Source: Chara braunii (Eukaryota; Streptophyta; Charophyceae; Charales; Characeae). From it: 62,756 bases of DNA. The notes beneath the pieces were generated by a model that saw only the letters and a program-made list of their open reading frames with translations, searched no databases and was not told where the DNA came from. Positions 1 through 11,764 of this stretch are shown piece after piece. Numbering within the stretch: position 1 is the first letter of the stretch; every line of letters begins with the position of its first letter. The position numbers were made by a program, and so were the translations under genes. Where the stretch lies: the NCBI GenBank assembly GCA_003427395.1, contig BFEA01000359.1:1460283-1523038 (forward strand), written 5' to 3'.

Positions 1-350
1 AACAGGTAAGTCTTTTGACAATGCCCTTTGCCTTAGTTTTAAATATGCCTGTTGATAGAGAACTTGACCTTTGACCTGCTTTCACGTTTCTGAGCTCTGA
101 CGAGATACCTTTTCACAATGCTTTACTTTTTCAAGGCCCGTGCTGCTTTATTTTTACAAGGCCTGAGGCCTGTATCGGGTAAAGGCCCTTTTACTTGCAG
201 AAAGGGAACTGGTGGAAGAACAAGAACAATTCCGGTAACATAGAGAGGAAAGATAGTCGTCTAGTTATGTTCGAGGAAGGGGAAGATTGCTGTAGACCAG
301 GCCAGCATCCTGCAGGAGGCAAATGACTGCCACTATTGGAAAGACTTGCC
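1..350. other. Unassigned left edge with a duplicated gag segment
   Basis: No gene is recognised. Positions 198-268 are a diverged direct copy of 351-421; both read as the same piece of a Ty3/gypsy gag (a KGxxxxGRT-like stretch in the second copy). The left part of the gypsy element is therefore rearranged, and its 5' LTR is either outside the window or lost. Confidence 0.5.
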
Positions 351-1080
351 GAAAGGGAACAGGTGGAAGAACCATGACCATATCCGGTAACATAGAGGGG
401 AAGGATAGTCTTCTAGTTACGGGGGAGTCGAGGCACTATCCTACAAATAGATAGACTATGGATTGGAAGATGTGGGCAGCGACCGTATAGACCAGGGAGG
501 GGACTATGCGGCTGCCGCAGGCCGTGGGGGAGGGCAACGAGGTAGAGGAGGAGGCCGAGGATTAGGTGGTGGTAGATGACCCGCCACTCAGGGGAGTAGT
601 GGCGATGGGAGGTACTACACGGAGTTAGGGGTAACAGTTCCCCACAAGGTGGGCGTGGTTCTCCCTTCAATGAGGGAAGAGGCAGAGGTCGAAGGCCTTA
701 TCCGGCACACCCAGGGCTTGCAGATGGAAAGCCTTGGGAGACTCTCAAGATGGAGTATAGCCTGTGGAAGAAGAGGATAGATGAGGTCCGGTGCATTAAA
801 TGCAGTGACCCCAACCACATGTCCCCTTTTGTCCTTAGTACAGGTGCCGAAAAGGGAACAGCCAGTAGGTGTGGCTGCTGCCCCTACACGGCCTTCAGAC
901 TCGGACGAACTGATAGAAGCGTGTGATGAACGGGCACCTTCCTGTTTGAAGAGCCCAATGGCAGAGGCTGATGTAGGCCCCCACCTAGCTAGCTGTCCAG
1001 AGGTCACTTGTGCTAGGATCTCTCTAGATGGCTCCGTCACAGGCATCGGTGATGAGCTGATCACTCATCGCCAAGCCTGA
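351..1080 (+). pseudogene. gag remnant of gypsy-1 with CCHC zinc knuckle
   Basis: Broken nucleocapsid-like region. A Gly/Arg-rich stretch lies at about 500-570. A zinc knuckle near 800-825 begins CIKCSDPNH (the start of CX2CX4HX4C); its last Cys is lost, apparently through a one-base deletion in the T run near 820. Downstream, an overlapping frame from about 840 carries the REQPVGVAAAP segment. The same segment precedes the protease in the other two gypsy elements here, so the gag/pol frame overlap is shared by the family. Multiple stops rule out function. Confidence 0.7.
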
Positions 1081-1099
1081 GCCGAAATGAAGGAAAATT

Positions 1100-1850
1100 T
1101 GAAGCGGCAAAGTGAGAGAGTAGGTGTGTTAGTTGATAGACGATTGACGCGTAGCTACATTAGCCGAAGAGGATTGCAGAAGATGCATCTCGGCATGAAG
1201 GTTAAGAAGTTGGATGAGCCGGATGTGAGTAGACTGGCCAACAATTGAGCAATGAGAGTCGAAGACTACATAGAAGGGGTGAAGGCATACTTCCGGTTGG
1301 AGGGGTGAACTCAGGTGGAGAGAATTTTGCACTCCCTAACCCTCTTAGTGGAGGACAAAGTTCCCTTTTATCTGATCCTAGGAACAGATTGACGTTGCGT
1401 ACACCGACATAAAGATGGGCAAGCACGTGTGCTGGCTGCCCATCCGTAAAGGTGGGAAAAAGAAAATGCGGGAAATGTTGCGTACGCCGACGTCAAGATG
1501 GGCAAGCACAAAAAAAAAAAAAAAAAAAAAAAAAGATGGGCGAGCACAGATGTTGGCTGCCCAGCCCTAAAGGTGGGAAAAAGAAAATGCGTTTATTTCA
1601 TGAGTCCGGCGTAGAGATCAGCTTGTCTCTTTGCTGCATGAGCGGCCCCACGTTTGCTAGGCACGTGGTTAAGGAAGACCTGGTTGACCAAGTCCTTGTC
1701 ACCTACGTTAGACCGGTGAGTGAGAAGGCAAAAAAGGAGGAGAAGATGCCACCCGAAGTCGACAGTTTTCTGCGAGTGAGAGTGTTCATTGATGTGGGAG
1801 AGGCCCTGCCCAACGTTGTAAAAAGCGAAATTACCACCGGATCGAGATGA
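1100..1850 (+). pseudogene. Retropepsin-like protease remnant of gypsy-1
   Basis: The segment at 1120-1400 aligns by eye with the protease of the - strand element at 26092-26789: a TRSYIS motif after the active-site position, then a PFYLILGTD stretch. The expected DSGAT active site is degraded (VDRRLTRSY), and stops interrupt the frame. The C-terminal linker is open from 1452 to 1850 and ends in the usual approach to RT. A local duplication with an A tract lies inside it (1394-1590). Confidence 0.65.
1394..1590 (+). repeat. Local ~85-bp direct duplication split by a poly-A tract
   Basis: A segment starting GTTGCGTAC at 1394-1475 recurs at about 1482-1590, both copies ending GGGAAAAAGAAAATGCG. 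The second copy is interrupted after AAGATGGGCAAGCAC by about 24 A residues and then restarts with GATGGGCGAGCAC. The A tract encodes a Lys run in the frame open at 1452-1850. Confidence 0.7.
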
Positions 1851-2733
1851 GGCCTGATAGCAAGACTCCCATGAACCGAATGTCTCCTATGGAGTTAGAC
1901 GAACTGCGTAAGCAGCTGGACAAGCTGATCGAGAAGGGGTGGATAAAACTGAGTTCCTCACAGTACGACGCACCAGTTTTGTTCCTGCCAAAGAAGGCAG
2001 TCAAACTGCGTATGTGCATTGACTATAGGGGACTCAACGCAGTTACTGTGAACAATGTTGAACCATTGCCGCACATAGACCATCTATTGGACGAGGTGCA
2101 GAGTTCCAAATATTTTCCAAGATAGACTTGAAATCGTGTTACCATCAAATAGAGGTACAGCCCGAAAACCAACACAAGACGGCCTTTAAGATGCATTACG
2201 GCCACTATGATTTGTGGTCATGCCGTTTGGTTGAACGAACGCCCCTGCTACCTTTCGAAGATGCATGAACAACCTCTTTCGAGAATGGCTTGATAAATTT
2301 GTAGTTGTCTGTGGAGATGACATTTTGATTTTTAGAAAGACACTAGAAGAGCATCGACAACACCTTCGTCTAGTCATAAAGAAGCTCCACAACACCAAGT
2401 TTAATTTGAATCTGAAAAAATGTGAGTGGGCCAAGCGCCAAGTGTTGTATCTTGAACATGTACTTGATGGAGATGGAGTCCGACTGGAAGACGTAAAATT
2501 AGCAGCAATTAGAGACTGGCCAGCCCCTCATACGCTTACAGGACTGCGCTCATTCCTAGGACTGGCCAACTATTGCGGGAAGTTCATGTGAAACCTTACT
2601 TCCATCGCTGCACCGTTGCATAAGTTGCTGCGTAAAGAAACCGTATGGAATTGGGACAAAGACTGCACTTCCGCGTTGAAGAAACTCAAAAAGTAAGTAA
2701 TCGAGAACCCAGTTTTGAAAACCGCCGACCCGT
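1847..2733 (+). pseudogene. Reverse transcriptase remnant of gypsy-1
   Basis: Typical Ty3/gypsy RT motifs are readable in order: NRMSPMELDELRKQ entry, CIDYRGLNAV, a broken DLKSCYHQIE, then after frameshifts the 2265-2591 frame with VVVCGDDILIF and LEHVLDGDGVRLED. The catalytic YxDD box reads CGDD, so the Tyr is lost. A stop at 2589 and another at 2695 interrupt the connection region. The sequence stops at 2733, where element A is inserted. Confidence 0.85.
2730..2733 (+). repeat. 4-bp target-site duplication, left copy (CCGT), element A
   Basis: CCGT at 2730-2733 is repeated at 10477-10480, directly flanking element A. Deleting one copy with the insert restores continuity of the gypsy RT/RNase H connection. 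Confidence 0.75.
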
Positions 2734-5388
2734 TGTCAGTGCGAATACACTTTACAAGGGCATCCGCCCTGGTTTTTGCAAGTGATCGAAAATAGGTTTA
2801 ATTTAAAGTCTAAGTACACCATGAGAGGCGTGGCTGTGTCTGTGGTTTACGGTGATTGAATGGCCGACTAGAGTAGAGAGTGTGCGGGCGCGCAGACTTA
2901 AGGCGCGCGTGATCTCTCTTCTTATTGATGACTGTGGAGCCGGCGTTGGTTGCCGACCAAGATTTTATTTCTGATTAAACTAGGATTAAAAAGATTTTAT
3001 CTCTCGATTGGTGCACTTGCTTGTGACCTGTGCGTACGTGCGGAGGACGGCATCGACAACAATGTGATTTTGAAAACGTTTCGGTAGATCTATGCGCCAC
3101 GCCGTATCCGCTTATTTAGGTGTCCGTCAAAACTAAACACAGACTTGGGCCTGGTATTATTGGTTACAGGGTCGGACTTTCATCAAAGAGATCCAGGGAT
3201 CGAGACCGAGCGACGACAACGTGGGAATATTAGAGTACCGCGAAGGGACCGAGGGGGTTGAGGGCCCGACAGGGCTATCCCCTTTGGTTTTGCCATCGGT
3301 GGCGTCGTAACAGTACTAGTAGCTCCTCGTTTCCCCATCCATCGTCCTCGAGCGGTTAACAATTTTAAATATTTTTATTATTTATTGTAGTATTACTTTT
3401 CTGATCCGGAGTTCTTTGACTCTGACGTGACGCCGGATTTAGGGGCCGTCACGACAATCGAGGACCTTGAGCACGCGCCTCGTTTGGCGGGCCCGTTCGG
3501 GTTCTTGTGGGGTGCCTGCAAGCATGGGCTGTTGTGACAGGCATTGCGGTGGGGAGTGATTGAAACCCCCCCACGGGGGGCCGTCATGACAGTCGAGGAC
3601 CATGAGCGCGCACCTCCTTTGGTTGACCTGTGGGTTCCTGTGTGTTTGGGGTGCTAGCGAAAGTCATCTATTCCGCTGTCTTGAAGTACGGACCAAGGAG
3701 CTCAATGGGTTTGGAAGCTGGTGGGTAATCAGCCCACGAAGCGAAAGGAACCTGGACGGCGGGAGTCGCTACAAGTGCACCGTCGGCCAGCCGCGATCTT
3801 CCGTGAGAGTTTAAGTGCGGGTGTGTCGTCGGGGCATGTAAGATGGTGGATCATATCGGGGGGAGGGGGGGGGGGCGGGCAGTGGCTTGAAAGCGGTCCG
3901 GGGCACTATTGGGAGACCGCAGCGGCACCGCTGCAAGCTGCGGATCGTGGGGAACCTCTCTCCACTCCGGTCTTTAAAGTTCTCATATGAATATTTGCTA
4001 CTACCGTCAAGATCTGCGTTAGGGCCCGCATCACCTGGACTCAAGCTGTAGGCTTCGCCGGGGGCCAGGGGGTGTATGTGGGGGGGCACAACGAAGTCCA
4101 GGGAGTGCCTGTGGAGCGGCACAACGGAGACCAATGGAGGATCGCGGTGATACTGCCATGCCAGTCGGCCGTTAGATGTGAAGACAGGGACGAAAATAAT
4201 GATCAGGCCATTGGGGTGCTAACTCCCGTCGCACCCAATAGCTAAGGTCGTCGAACAGCCCCATCGAGTAAAACCTGACCGGGCTGTTTGGCTGTCAGTT
4301 CTCTTCGAAATCTCCATCGGAACGTAGATCGGTGTTGGGTGGCAACGTTGGAGGATGCGAGGCTCGTTTGGCGTCAGAAAGACGAGAGGATAGAATAGGG
4401 AAGGGGCTCTCAAGATCAGAAAGGAGGAGTGGCGAGCAGCGAAGGAAAAGGCGAAAGAAGGGAATGAACCGGGACAGGAGGCTGCGACAAGTGCACGCAG
4501 AGCAAGGAGAGAGTCGGAGATGGCGGAAGGGAAGAGCGTGAATGAAATTCGCATGGATGGGTTCGTTTCTCAACGAAAACGAGCGAGTGAAGGTGCAATC
4601 CCGGGGTTTTGGCCCCGGGCGAATTGGATGGTGAAGTTAGTTTTAGAGGAAAATTAGTAGGAAGAGAGGTTAGTCGAAGAGTTAGTGCGCGGAGATATAG
4701 CAGATGGAGGAAAGAAGAAGAAGGAAAACAGGCATATCTCGCCCGATTCTTAATGGATTCGGGCAAGTAAGGATTTTAATCCGGGTTTTTTACATATTGT
4801 GAATCAGATTGTAGGTTTAGTTTTTGCATGAGGTGAGTAACCTGGCAGCTACGGGGCGGAGGGGCTGTGCGACAGGAACAATGCGGATTTCGGCATACGA
4901 GATTTTTGATTGGTTGTTTCCTTTTAAAACAGATGAACGCGTGAGAAAGGGGGCAAGAAGGTTAGCATGGAACTTACCTGGCGGGAGGAAGGGCGACCAA
5001 CAGCAGCAAATATTTTCATGTCTGGCAGAATATTCATTCGAACGTCCTCCTTGCTACAACCTTCGCCAAGCCTGGTCGGGACCTCCCTCCTTGTGATCGA
5101 GGTCGGGTCTTCACTGAAACTTATAAGCTAGCCTCGTCTTAACCGGACTAAGTTGGGATGCTGGTCGGGTATACTTAGGAATGGAGGGCGGTACGTTCAG
5201 AGAGAGCTAGGAGGGAAGAAGAGTGTTGGAAGGTGGTCAAGAGGAGGAAAAGAACCGAATGATGTGGGGAGTCGAGAGCAAGGTCGGGAAAAAGGAAGTT
5301 AACAGGGACATACGTACCTAGTCATGTTCCGGAGGAAGATTCATCCTTCCCATTAGCCTCCGCACGAGCATTGACGGCATGTGCTCAC

Positions 5389-5391
<3 letters not shown>

Positions 5392-5452
<61 letters not shown>
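5392..5452. repeat. (GA)n microsatellite inside element A
   Basis: About 30 uninterrupted AG/GA dinucleotides. The Arg-Glu repeat it encodes in one frame is not a gene. Confidence 0.95.
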
Positions 5453-5455
<3 letters not shown>

Positions 5456-7025
5456 ATACACATCGCGCAGCCTTGTATACAAGACGGTGAAGTGAATCCC
5501 CGCTCACTTCAGGGGAAGATCCATTCATGTTTTGTGGGGAGCATTGTAGCAACGAGAGAACAGCAGCAAGCACCCCTGCATTTTCGAGATTCATCACCTG
5601 TTTGCCAACGAGCCGGTGGTGCTTGCCTCCTTGTGAATAGGCCTGATTGAACCTGTCGGATGCACGAATCAACCATCCTAAGTTCAGTCGAAGCACCTAC
5701 GACATGTAAAGGCACAGACCTGAGTTCGAATGCTGATAGGACTTGATGACTGAAGGTGAATCTGAGCGTGGTCTGGATGTCTGGTTCGGCAGCACGCTAT
5801 CTGCCACATGAAGTTTAATTACGACTAACTGGCTGAACTACCAATATTGACGTTGCTCAAGGTCCGCCGCTCTACCACGAGCGGAATTTGGTGAATTCAG
5901 ATGTTGCCGAGTCCTCATGAGCAGAAGTGAACACTAGTTAACTAAGTTTTATGCCTTTGCGGATCATAACTGGTGCGCACTCAGGTACTGGCGTTGTGCT
6001 GAGAGAGAGCGCTATTGTATTATGGAGTCCGCTGATTGCTGCTACTATTGTGTGGGGCAGCCTGTTACAGCGGTTGTTGTTGCTTCTTAACTGAGTCGCC
6101 TGCTTCTTCAAACTGAGGCAGATGTTGGTTGACACTGGTTGTTGTTGCTGTACTCTAGGGAACTGTTATCGGATTCTTTGGTTGCAGGTTGATGGTTATC
6201 AGATTGTTGTGGCCAACACAGTTGGTTCTTAAACAGATGCCGCTACTTGCGACGTGCCTTATTGTGCATCCATCATACCTTACCGTGCGTACAACGATTC
6301 AACTGAGTATTGCTGAGTTTCATTTGCAGTTGGAATAGACCACGGAGATGTGCTCTATTCGATCGCAGCTTTTTTAGGTTGCGTAGCTACGGTTTGACCA
6401 GTGAGGGTCATTGCTGCAACTTGGAGGATCGTCAGGAGATAGTGACTCTACATTTTGGATTTGCTTTTGACCACCTCTATTGCACATTTTGACCATCATT
6501 GCGGAGCCCTCAGGCGTATGAAGATTACAAGGCCCTCTTGTGGGAGTTGAGTCAGTCCCTCTCTTGTATCTCGAGAGTCTGAAACCCCTTCTTCTTTACT
6601 TCTTACTCTTAAGTCTAATCCTGTTCAGAAAGGAGGCGGCGGACGGGGTTGCAACCCGTAGGACCGCAGCAAGACTCTGTGGGGAGTCTGCCCATCGACT
6701 GCGGGAGCTCTGCCGGAACTCAGGAGGAGTTACGGAGGCAGGGAACTGAGAGGTAAAAGTTCATTCTCCTTCTATAAACCCAATTATAACCCCTATTTGT
6801 ACTTTTTGCTATAATTTGACTGAGTACATTACATGCATCCCATTATTGTTTTTGAGTTTGACTTTTAGAATATAACTCAGATTTAAGTAAAGGAATGCAT
6901 GCGCAAGCTCAATTCAGTTTTATTGTTTGACTGAAAGCAGATTGTGGAAAGGGGTTGCATCTGGGAAAAGGTGGAAGGTTGTATTTCCTGCATTTGATTG
7001 GGTCAACCAAAGGCTAGGAGAATCT

Positions 7026-7690
7026 CCATAAGTTTGGAGGGCCCAATGCTATGTTTATTTTTGATAGCCTGGAGGACCAGACAGGTTCCCATAAGATTGG
7101 GTGGTCTGGTTGTTCGGACTTGCGAGGGCTGTTTGTGATTGACTTTTTCAGGGACCAAGCAGACTTCCATAAGATTGGATGGCTTGGTTGCCTTGTTTCA
7201 TTTGGGATTTCTGGTGTTTATTAGTTTCTTCTTGTTTTATTCTGAAAGGAACTACGGGGAAGGATTGGACAGGTTCCCATAAGATTGGGAGGTCTGGTCT
7301 GGAGCCACACACATGCTGGAACCGGAAGGATAAATTTGTCTATACTTCTATATTACTTTTTACTTATGAACAAGCTAGTCAAACATGTTTCCATAAGATT
7401 GGATGGTCTGACTATAGCTTATCACCAACTGAAGAGAGTATGAATTAAGAATAAACTCGTGGTAAGAAGGGGCAGGCTGAACTTTGATCTAAGTTGATCG
7501 GTTCAGTCATATGCTACCTTAAAAGACTAAGTGCAAACAACTATATATATAACTTGGATACTATGAACAGTTCAAGGCGACTAGGTTGGACAGCCTAGTC
7601 ATGTGCCCAAGGAAGAGAAAAGTTGTAGTGCCATGTGTTTGTGTATATTTAATGGTTGAGCTATACAGGTTTCCATAACATTGGATGGTC
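7026..7690 (+). repeat. Array of dispersed CCATAAGATTGG motifs in element A
   Basis: Six near-identical 12-18-mers built on CCATAAGATTGGATGG occur near 7026, 7087, 7168, 7276, 7391 and 7673, separated by about 60-280 bp of unrelated sequence. All are in the same orientation. Element B holds at least eight in the opposite orientation (15586-16392). Retention of the short motif while spacers diverge suggests a binding site or RNA element. Confidence 0.8.
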
Positions 7691-7960
7691 GAGCTTTACG
7701 CCTTATGTAAGTTGGGTATAAGGGATAAATCATTGAAAGACTACAAACTATTGCTTGACCAGGTTCACTTGGGGCTGATGAGAGTACTTACCATTGTGGT
7801 TTGGCCTTGCATATGGCTGAGTGAGATCACTACCTTGTTTAAGTTTCAGTTTGATAGGTAGTTCCTCTACATGCTCGCCACGTGCTAGAGATATAGGAGT
7901 TAGTTTCGATTCTTGCATTTTCTGAGCTAAGTTTTTTTACACTTGGTCTTGTACTTGTAA

Positions 7961-8450
7961 ACGCTGCCGAAATTTCTACAAAACTAAGGAGTTAGTCACA
8001 TTTTGACTTGTCAAAGTTCAGTTTATCTAAATTTTATATATAGCTTAGTAAAAATACTAAAAATCTGGAAAGTCTCATTTTCTAAAAGGAGTGCTACCCA
8101 AATTTTTGCTAATTCAGAAAGTTTGACAAAATTGGACCTTGAAAATTCAAATTTTTAGATTTTGAACTTAGCTTTGCATAAATTTTGGAACGCTACCTTC
8201 TCTACGGGAAGCGTTGCCGAAAATTTTTACAAATCTAAGGAGTTAGTTAAATTTTGTCTTGATAGAACTCAAGTCTTATGTTTTGAGTTCATATCTGAGT
8301 CAGTATAAATCTGGGAAGTCTGCTTTTCTAAAGGAGATGTTGCCGAGAGTTTTACTAATTCATGGATTTAGACAAAAGTTGATTTTGAAGAGTTAAAGAT
8401 TATTTCAATTTTCATTTCCTACGGGAAGCACTGCCGAAATTTTCTTAGTT
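7961..8450 (+). repeat. Five-unit diverged ~110-135-bp tandem repeat in element A
   Basis: Units are marked by a GCTGCCGAAATTTT-like core near 7961, 8091, 8211, 8336 and 8424, each preceded by a TCTAAAAGGAG or TACGGGAAG element and followed by an AT-rich stretch. The opposite-strand equivalent in element B shows cores near 14997, 15120 and 15240. Confidence 0.7.
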
Positions 8451-9504
8451 CATAGGAATTAGATTATATTTTGACAGGTGGCGATTCTGGCAATCCACTC
8501 TTTATAGGTGAGATTATGTCATAAGTCGACCTTTCTATAAGTACTGGCTTAGGAGTAGCCTCGGGCTTAATTACTAGAAGGATTTTGAGTAAGAACGTGG
8601 TATGGAGATTATTTTCCGTACACTTATAAAGTTAGCCCTGGGAATTGGCATGTCTTGTGTTATAGGTATTTGACTGAATCGATTCATGATTTGGGCTAGA
8701 TCCAGCTTGATCATACGAGGATCATTTTCTGTTATCAATGATAACAGGTCGGTAGTCGATTCGTCGGTTTACGACTCAACTCCAAGTCACTCTTGCCACT
8801 CAACCTAAAGACTTTAGCCGTGTCGTTTGAATTATTTTGTTATGTTTTTACCTGGACTTCATTGAATGGCCAGTTAACAAAGGTAGTGAGTACTTTATTG
8901 TTGGAAGGGTGCGCGAAGGTTAAAGTTTGTGTGGCTAAAGCAAGGGGAATGAGCGCAAAGAATGGTTGAAGTTGACCCCGTGTAGTGCGTTGATTTTTGG
9001 TTGAATCTTTGAGGTGATTGCAGGTATGTTTTATGGTTCGGACTCCAGATTTGACTGCCTGCGATCACATACATACATATGGCTGAGAGGAGTCCCACTG
9101 CGGTTGTGAAAAGTGATCGTCTCGTATTTATAACCCCTTATTATATATGGACATACGTATGCCTTGAGTACGCGGCCTGTCATGGCCATGCGCAAGGGTT
9201 AAACAGATTATGCGTTGAAAAAAAAGGGAGATCCCTTTTTATTTGCTTTTTAGGAGTTTTACAGTTAGACGTTGTAGTCCGTGGCAGCCGTCAAAGTCAA
9301 ACTCCTTTGAGTTCGCTCCAGGCCCTGGATGATGGAGCTGGTCTCCAAGGCGATAAGCGACGATTGCCACCACGGGTACAAACCTGTGTACCACCCACTC
9401 TCCGCAGGGTGCAGAGGAGGGTGTGGTTCTCAACCGCACTTGGCAGTTATCTAACGTCGAGAGATTGACCCCTCAAGGCGCGTGTCAGCCAACACTTGAG
9501 TGTC

Positions 9505-9963
9505 GAATGCGACCCTCGAGATTATCTAGGACCGCGTGATTATGCATACTACATAGTACGCCATCGTTGCGACCGCTTGAGTAAGCATGCATTGCTAGTC
9601 GATATGAAAAGGCCCTGCTTCCACACAGTTTTATAATGAGTCTCACGCGCGACGCTTATCCGATTTTCGTGCCAGAAGGTTATGGGATGACTACGAATGC
9701 GACCCTCAAGATTATCTAGGACTGCGTGATTATGCGTACTACATAGTACGCCATCGTTGCGACCGCTTGAGTAAGTATGCAATGCTAGTCGATATGAAAA
9801 GGACTGCGTGATTATGCGTACTACATAGTACGCCATTGTTGCGACCGCTTGAGTAAGCATGCAATGCTAGTCGATGAAAAGGCCCTGCTTCCGCACAGTT
9901 TTATAACGAGTCTCACGGGTGACGCTTATCCGTTTCCGTGTCAGAAGGTTATAGGATGACTAC
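9505..9963 (+). repeat. 190-bp tandem repeat with 18-bp palindrome in element A
   Basis: A unit starting GAATGCGACCCTC at 9505 repeats at 9695 (period 190), and a partial third unit begins near 9801. Copies at 9734-9751 and 9816-9833 contain GCGTACTACATAGTACGC, with 8-bp perfect arms and a 2-bp centre. Each full unit ends with a TTTTATAA-containing stretch that could be a TATA-like element. Element B has a single copy of the unit near 13820-13985. Confidence 0.8.
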
Positions 9964-10476
9964 AAAAGGGACAAGGAGTGTTGTTGTGTTGTTTGCTCTG
10001 TGTCGTTCCGTGTGTGTGTGTGTTTTATTTTTATGTTTTAAGAGTGGTGTAACACGTGGTGAGTGGGATGTGTTCTAGTCGATTGGCGACGAATTGCGCT
10101 TGGGACTTCAGCCCCCCAGTGCGTCGGTTCGCGTGCGGGTCCGATAGAGGCATGGGCCCGCACGTACCCCCTATGCTACAACGTACGAGAAACGCCCTCA
10201 GCTGGTTCATCTTTGTGATTGCAAATGATTAGCTTCCGTACTGTGGACTGGTAGCTCGGCGGGGATACGCCCACCGAAGGGAGGTGACAACTCCTGCAGG
10301 TGGAGGTAAGTTATAGCTCGGGTTGGCCCTATCCTGTCGTAGGGGCTCGCGAGAGGTATGGCCGGCGCACTCGGCCGGAGCTGTTTGTGGAAGTTCCTTG
10401 TGTATCGCGAGTAGAACAACTCCTGCGAGGAGCGGCTAGGAGAGTCCCGCCCTGCGTGGGACTGATGCGCACGACA

Positions 10477-10480
10477 CCGT
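10477..10480 (+). repeat. 4-bp target-site duplication, right copy (CCGT), element A
   Basis: Right-hand partner of 2730-2733. Confidence 0.75.
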
Positions 10481-10856
10481 CTCTCCCATTCATCGTCACA
10501 ATTGATGCAAATCAGTACGGTGTTGGCGCTATACTCCAGCAGAATGATGGTGAAAAGAATAGGCCAGTGGAGTTTCATGTCATGTAAACTACCTAGTGAG
10601 AAGGTCATGGCCTCAACGTATGAAAGAGAACTATTTGCGCTTAGAGAAGCTTTGCACCATTGGCGACATTATTTTATAGGATGACACTTAAAAGTCTACT
10701 TTGACCACGAAACACTTCGCTGGTTAAAGACCCAGGCCTGGATGACACCTAAGGTGACTAGATGGGTTGGGGAGATTGACCAGTTCGACTTCGAGCTGAA
10801 GCCATTAAGGGCAAGTACAATGTTGTCGTTGATGCGCTTACTTTTTCGGTGCCATA
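10477..10856 (+). pseudogene. RNase H remnant of gypsy-1
   Basis: Reads LPFIVTIDANQYGVGA, then in a shifted frame CKLPSEKVMASTYERELFAL with the HHWRHYF stretch, and then a third frame with the WVGEIDQFDFELK tail. This is the Ty3/gypsy RNase H, broken by at least two frameshifts and stops. It starts exactly where the RT piece stops on the other side of element A. Confidence 0.8.
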
Positions 10857-11764
10857 GTGACCTATCTCGCTGCAGGTACCGAACTGCAGCAAAAGATCAA
10901 GGCTTCATACACAAATGATCCCATCTACAACGACCTACTTAGGAAGGTGCAGACTACACCTCATGAAGTCCCGGGCTATAGAATGGCCGAGGGTTTATTG
11001 TTCGAAAAGACTGACGTGCATGATAGGCTTTTAGTCCCGACCAATGAGGAGATCCGCAATTTAATCGTAAGGGAATGCCACGATACTGAGTGCCACTTCG
11101 GTTGGAGGAAGATGCACACTAATCTCCTCCGGTCCTGCGCGTGGGTGGGAATGAAACACGACTGTATTACATCCGTCCAAGGCTGCAAAGTGTGCCAATG
11201 GAACAAGAGTTCCACACAACCTCCCCTTGGACTGCTAAAACCGTTGCCTATCCCATCAGGCCCCAGAGACTCCGCGTCCATAGACTTCATAAACACTAAG
11301 GAGGAGTAGGAATGGGAAAAGTCAGGATATGGTTGTTGTGGATAGGTTTAGTAAAGTTGCTGTTTTTTTCCCCGCTGGCTGAAGAGGCGAAGCCCGACTT
11401 CGTCATTAGGGAATTTTGTAATCATTGGGTTAAGGACTACAGACACCCTCTGACTATGGTCAGTAAAAGAGACACTAGGTTCACATCCGAGCACTAGAAG
11501 CAGCTAATGAAAGTCTACGAGTCACGATTGATGTCATCTAGCAAGCACTTAGAGACTAACGAACAAACCAAGCAGATGAATAAGCTGCTACAACAAGTGC
11601 TGCATGTATACATTATACCAGGCCAGCTTGATTGGGACGAGCATCTTCCCAAAGTGGCATGTGCCTACAACAACTTTGTGCATTTGGCCACATCGCACAC
11701 ACCAAATGAACTGCACAAAGGTTGGCATACTAGGCGCCCGATCGACTGTCTAAATTCGGACTAA
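10857..11764 (+). pseudogene. Integrase remnant of gypsy-1 (zinc-binding domain and core)
   Basis: The 10857-11309 frame carries the HX4H and CX2C zinc-binding residues (ECHDTECH ... CKVC). The core follows in two more frames. The first catalytic Asp is retained only in a shifted frame (VVDRFSK near 11330), and the second is in SKRDTRFTS. The expected catalytic Glu is Lys (QTKQMNK). Stops at 11307, 11495 and 11762 separate the pieces. The segment is therefore catalytically dead by both frameshift and active-site loss. Confidence 0.8.

Larger units (their letters stand above)
2734..10476 (+). mobile_element. Element A: 7.74-kb non-coding mobile element, TGTC...GACA ends, 4-bp TSD
   Basis: The insert begins TGTCAGTGCG and ends CGCACGACA, giving a short imperfect terminal inverted repeat (TGTCAGTGCG versus TGTCGTGCGC). 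It is flanked by CCGT on both sides. No long terminal repeat is visible by eye, and no open frame resembles transposase, integrase or RT. A diverged copy in opposite orientation (element B) lies at 13337-20587. Internal structure: GA microsatellite, a CCATAAGATTGG motif array, a five-unit ~120-bp repeat and a 190-bp tandem repeat with an 18-bp palindrome. TGT..ACA ends with 4-bp duplications fit either a large LTR-retroelement derivative that lost its LTRs or a non-autonomous integrase-type (Ginger-like) DNA transposon. The data do not decide. Confidence 0.75.

Noticed and set aside
5381-5650. Open frame with Arg-Glu repeats
   Set aside because: Encoded by the GA microsatellite in a non-coding element.
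2734-10476. Element A as an ordinary LTR retrotransposon
   Set aside because: The first and last several hundred bases are not similar to each other by eye, and no gag/pol is present.
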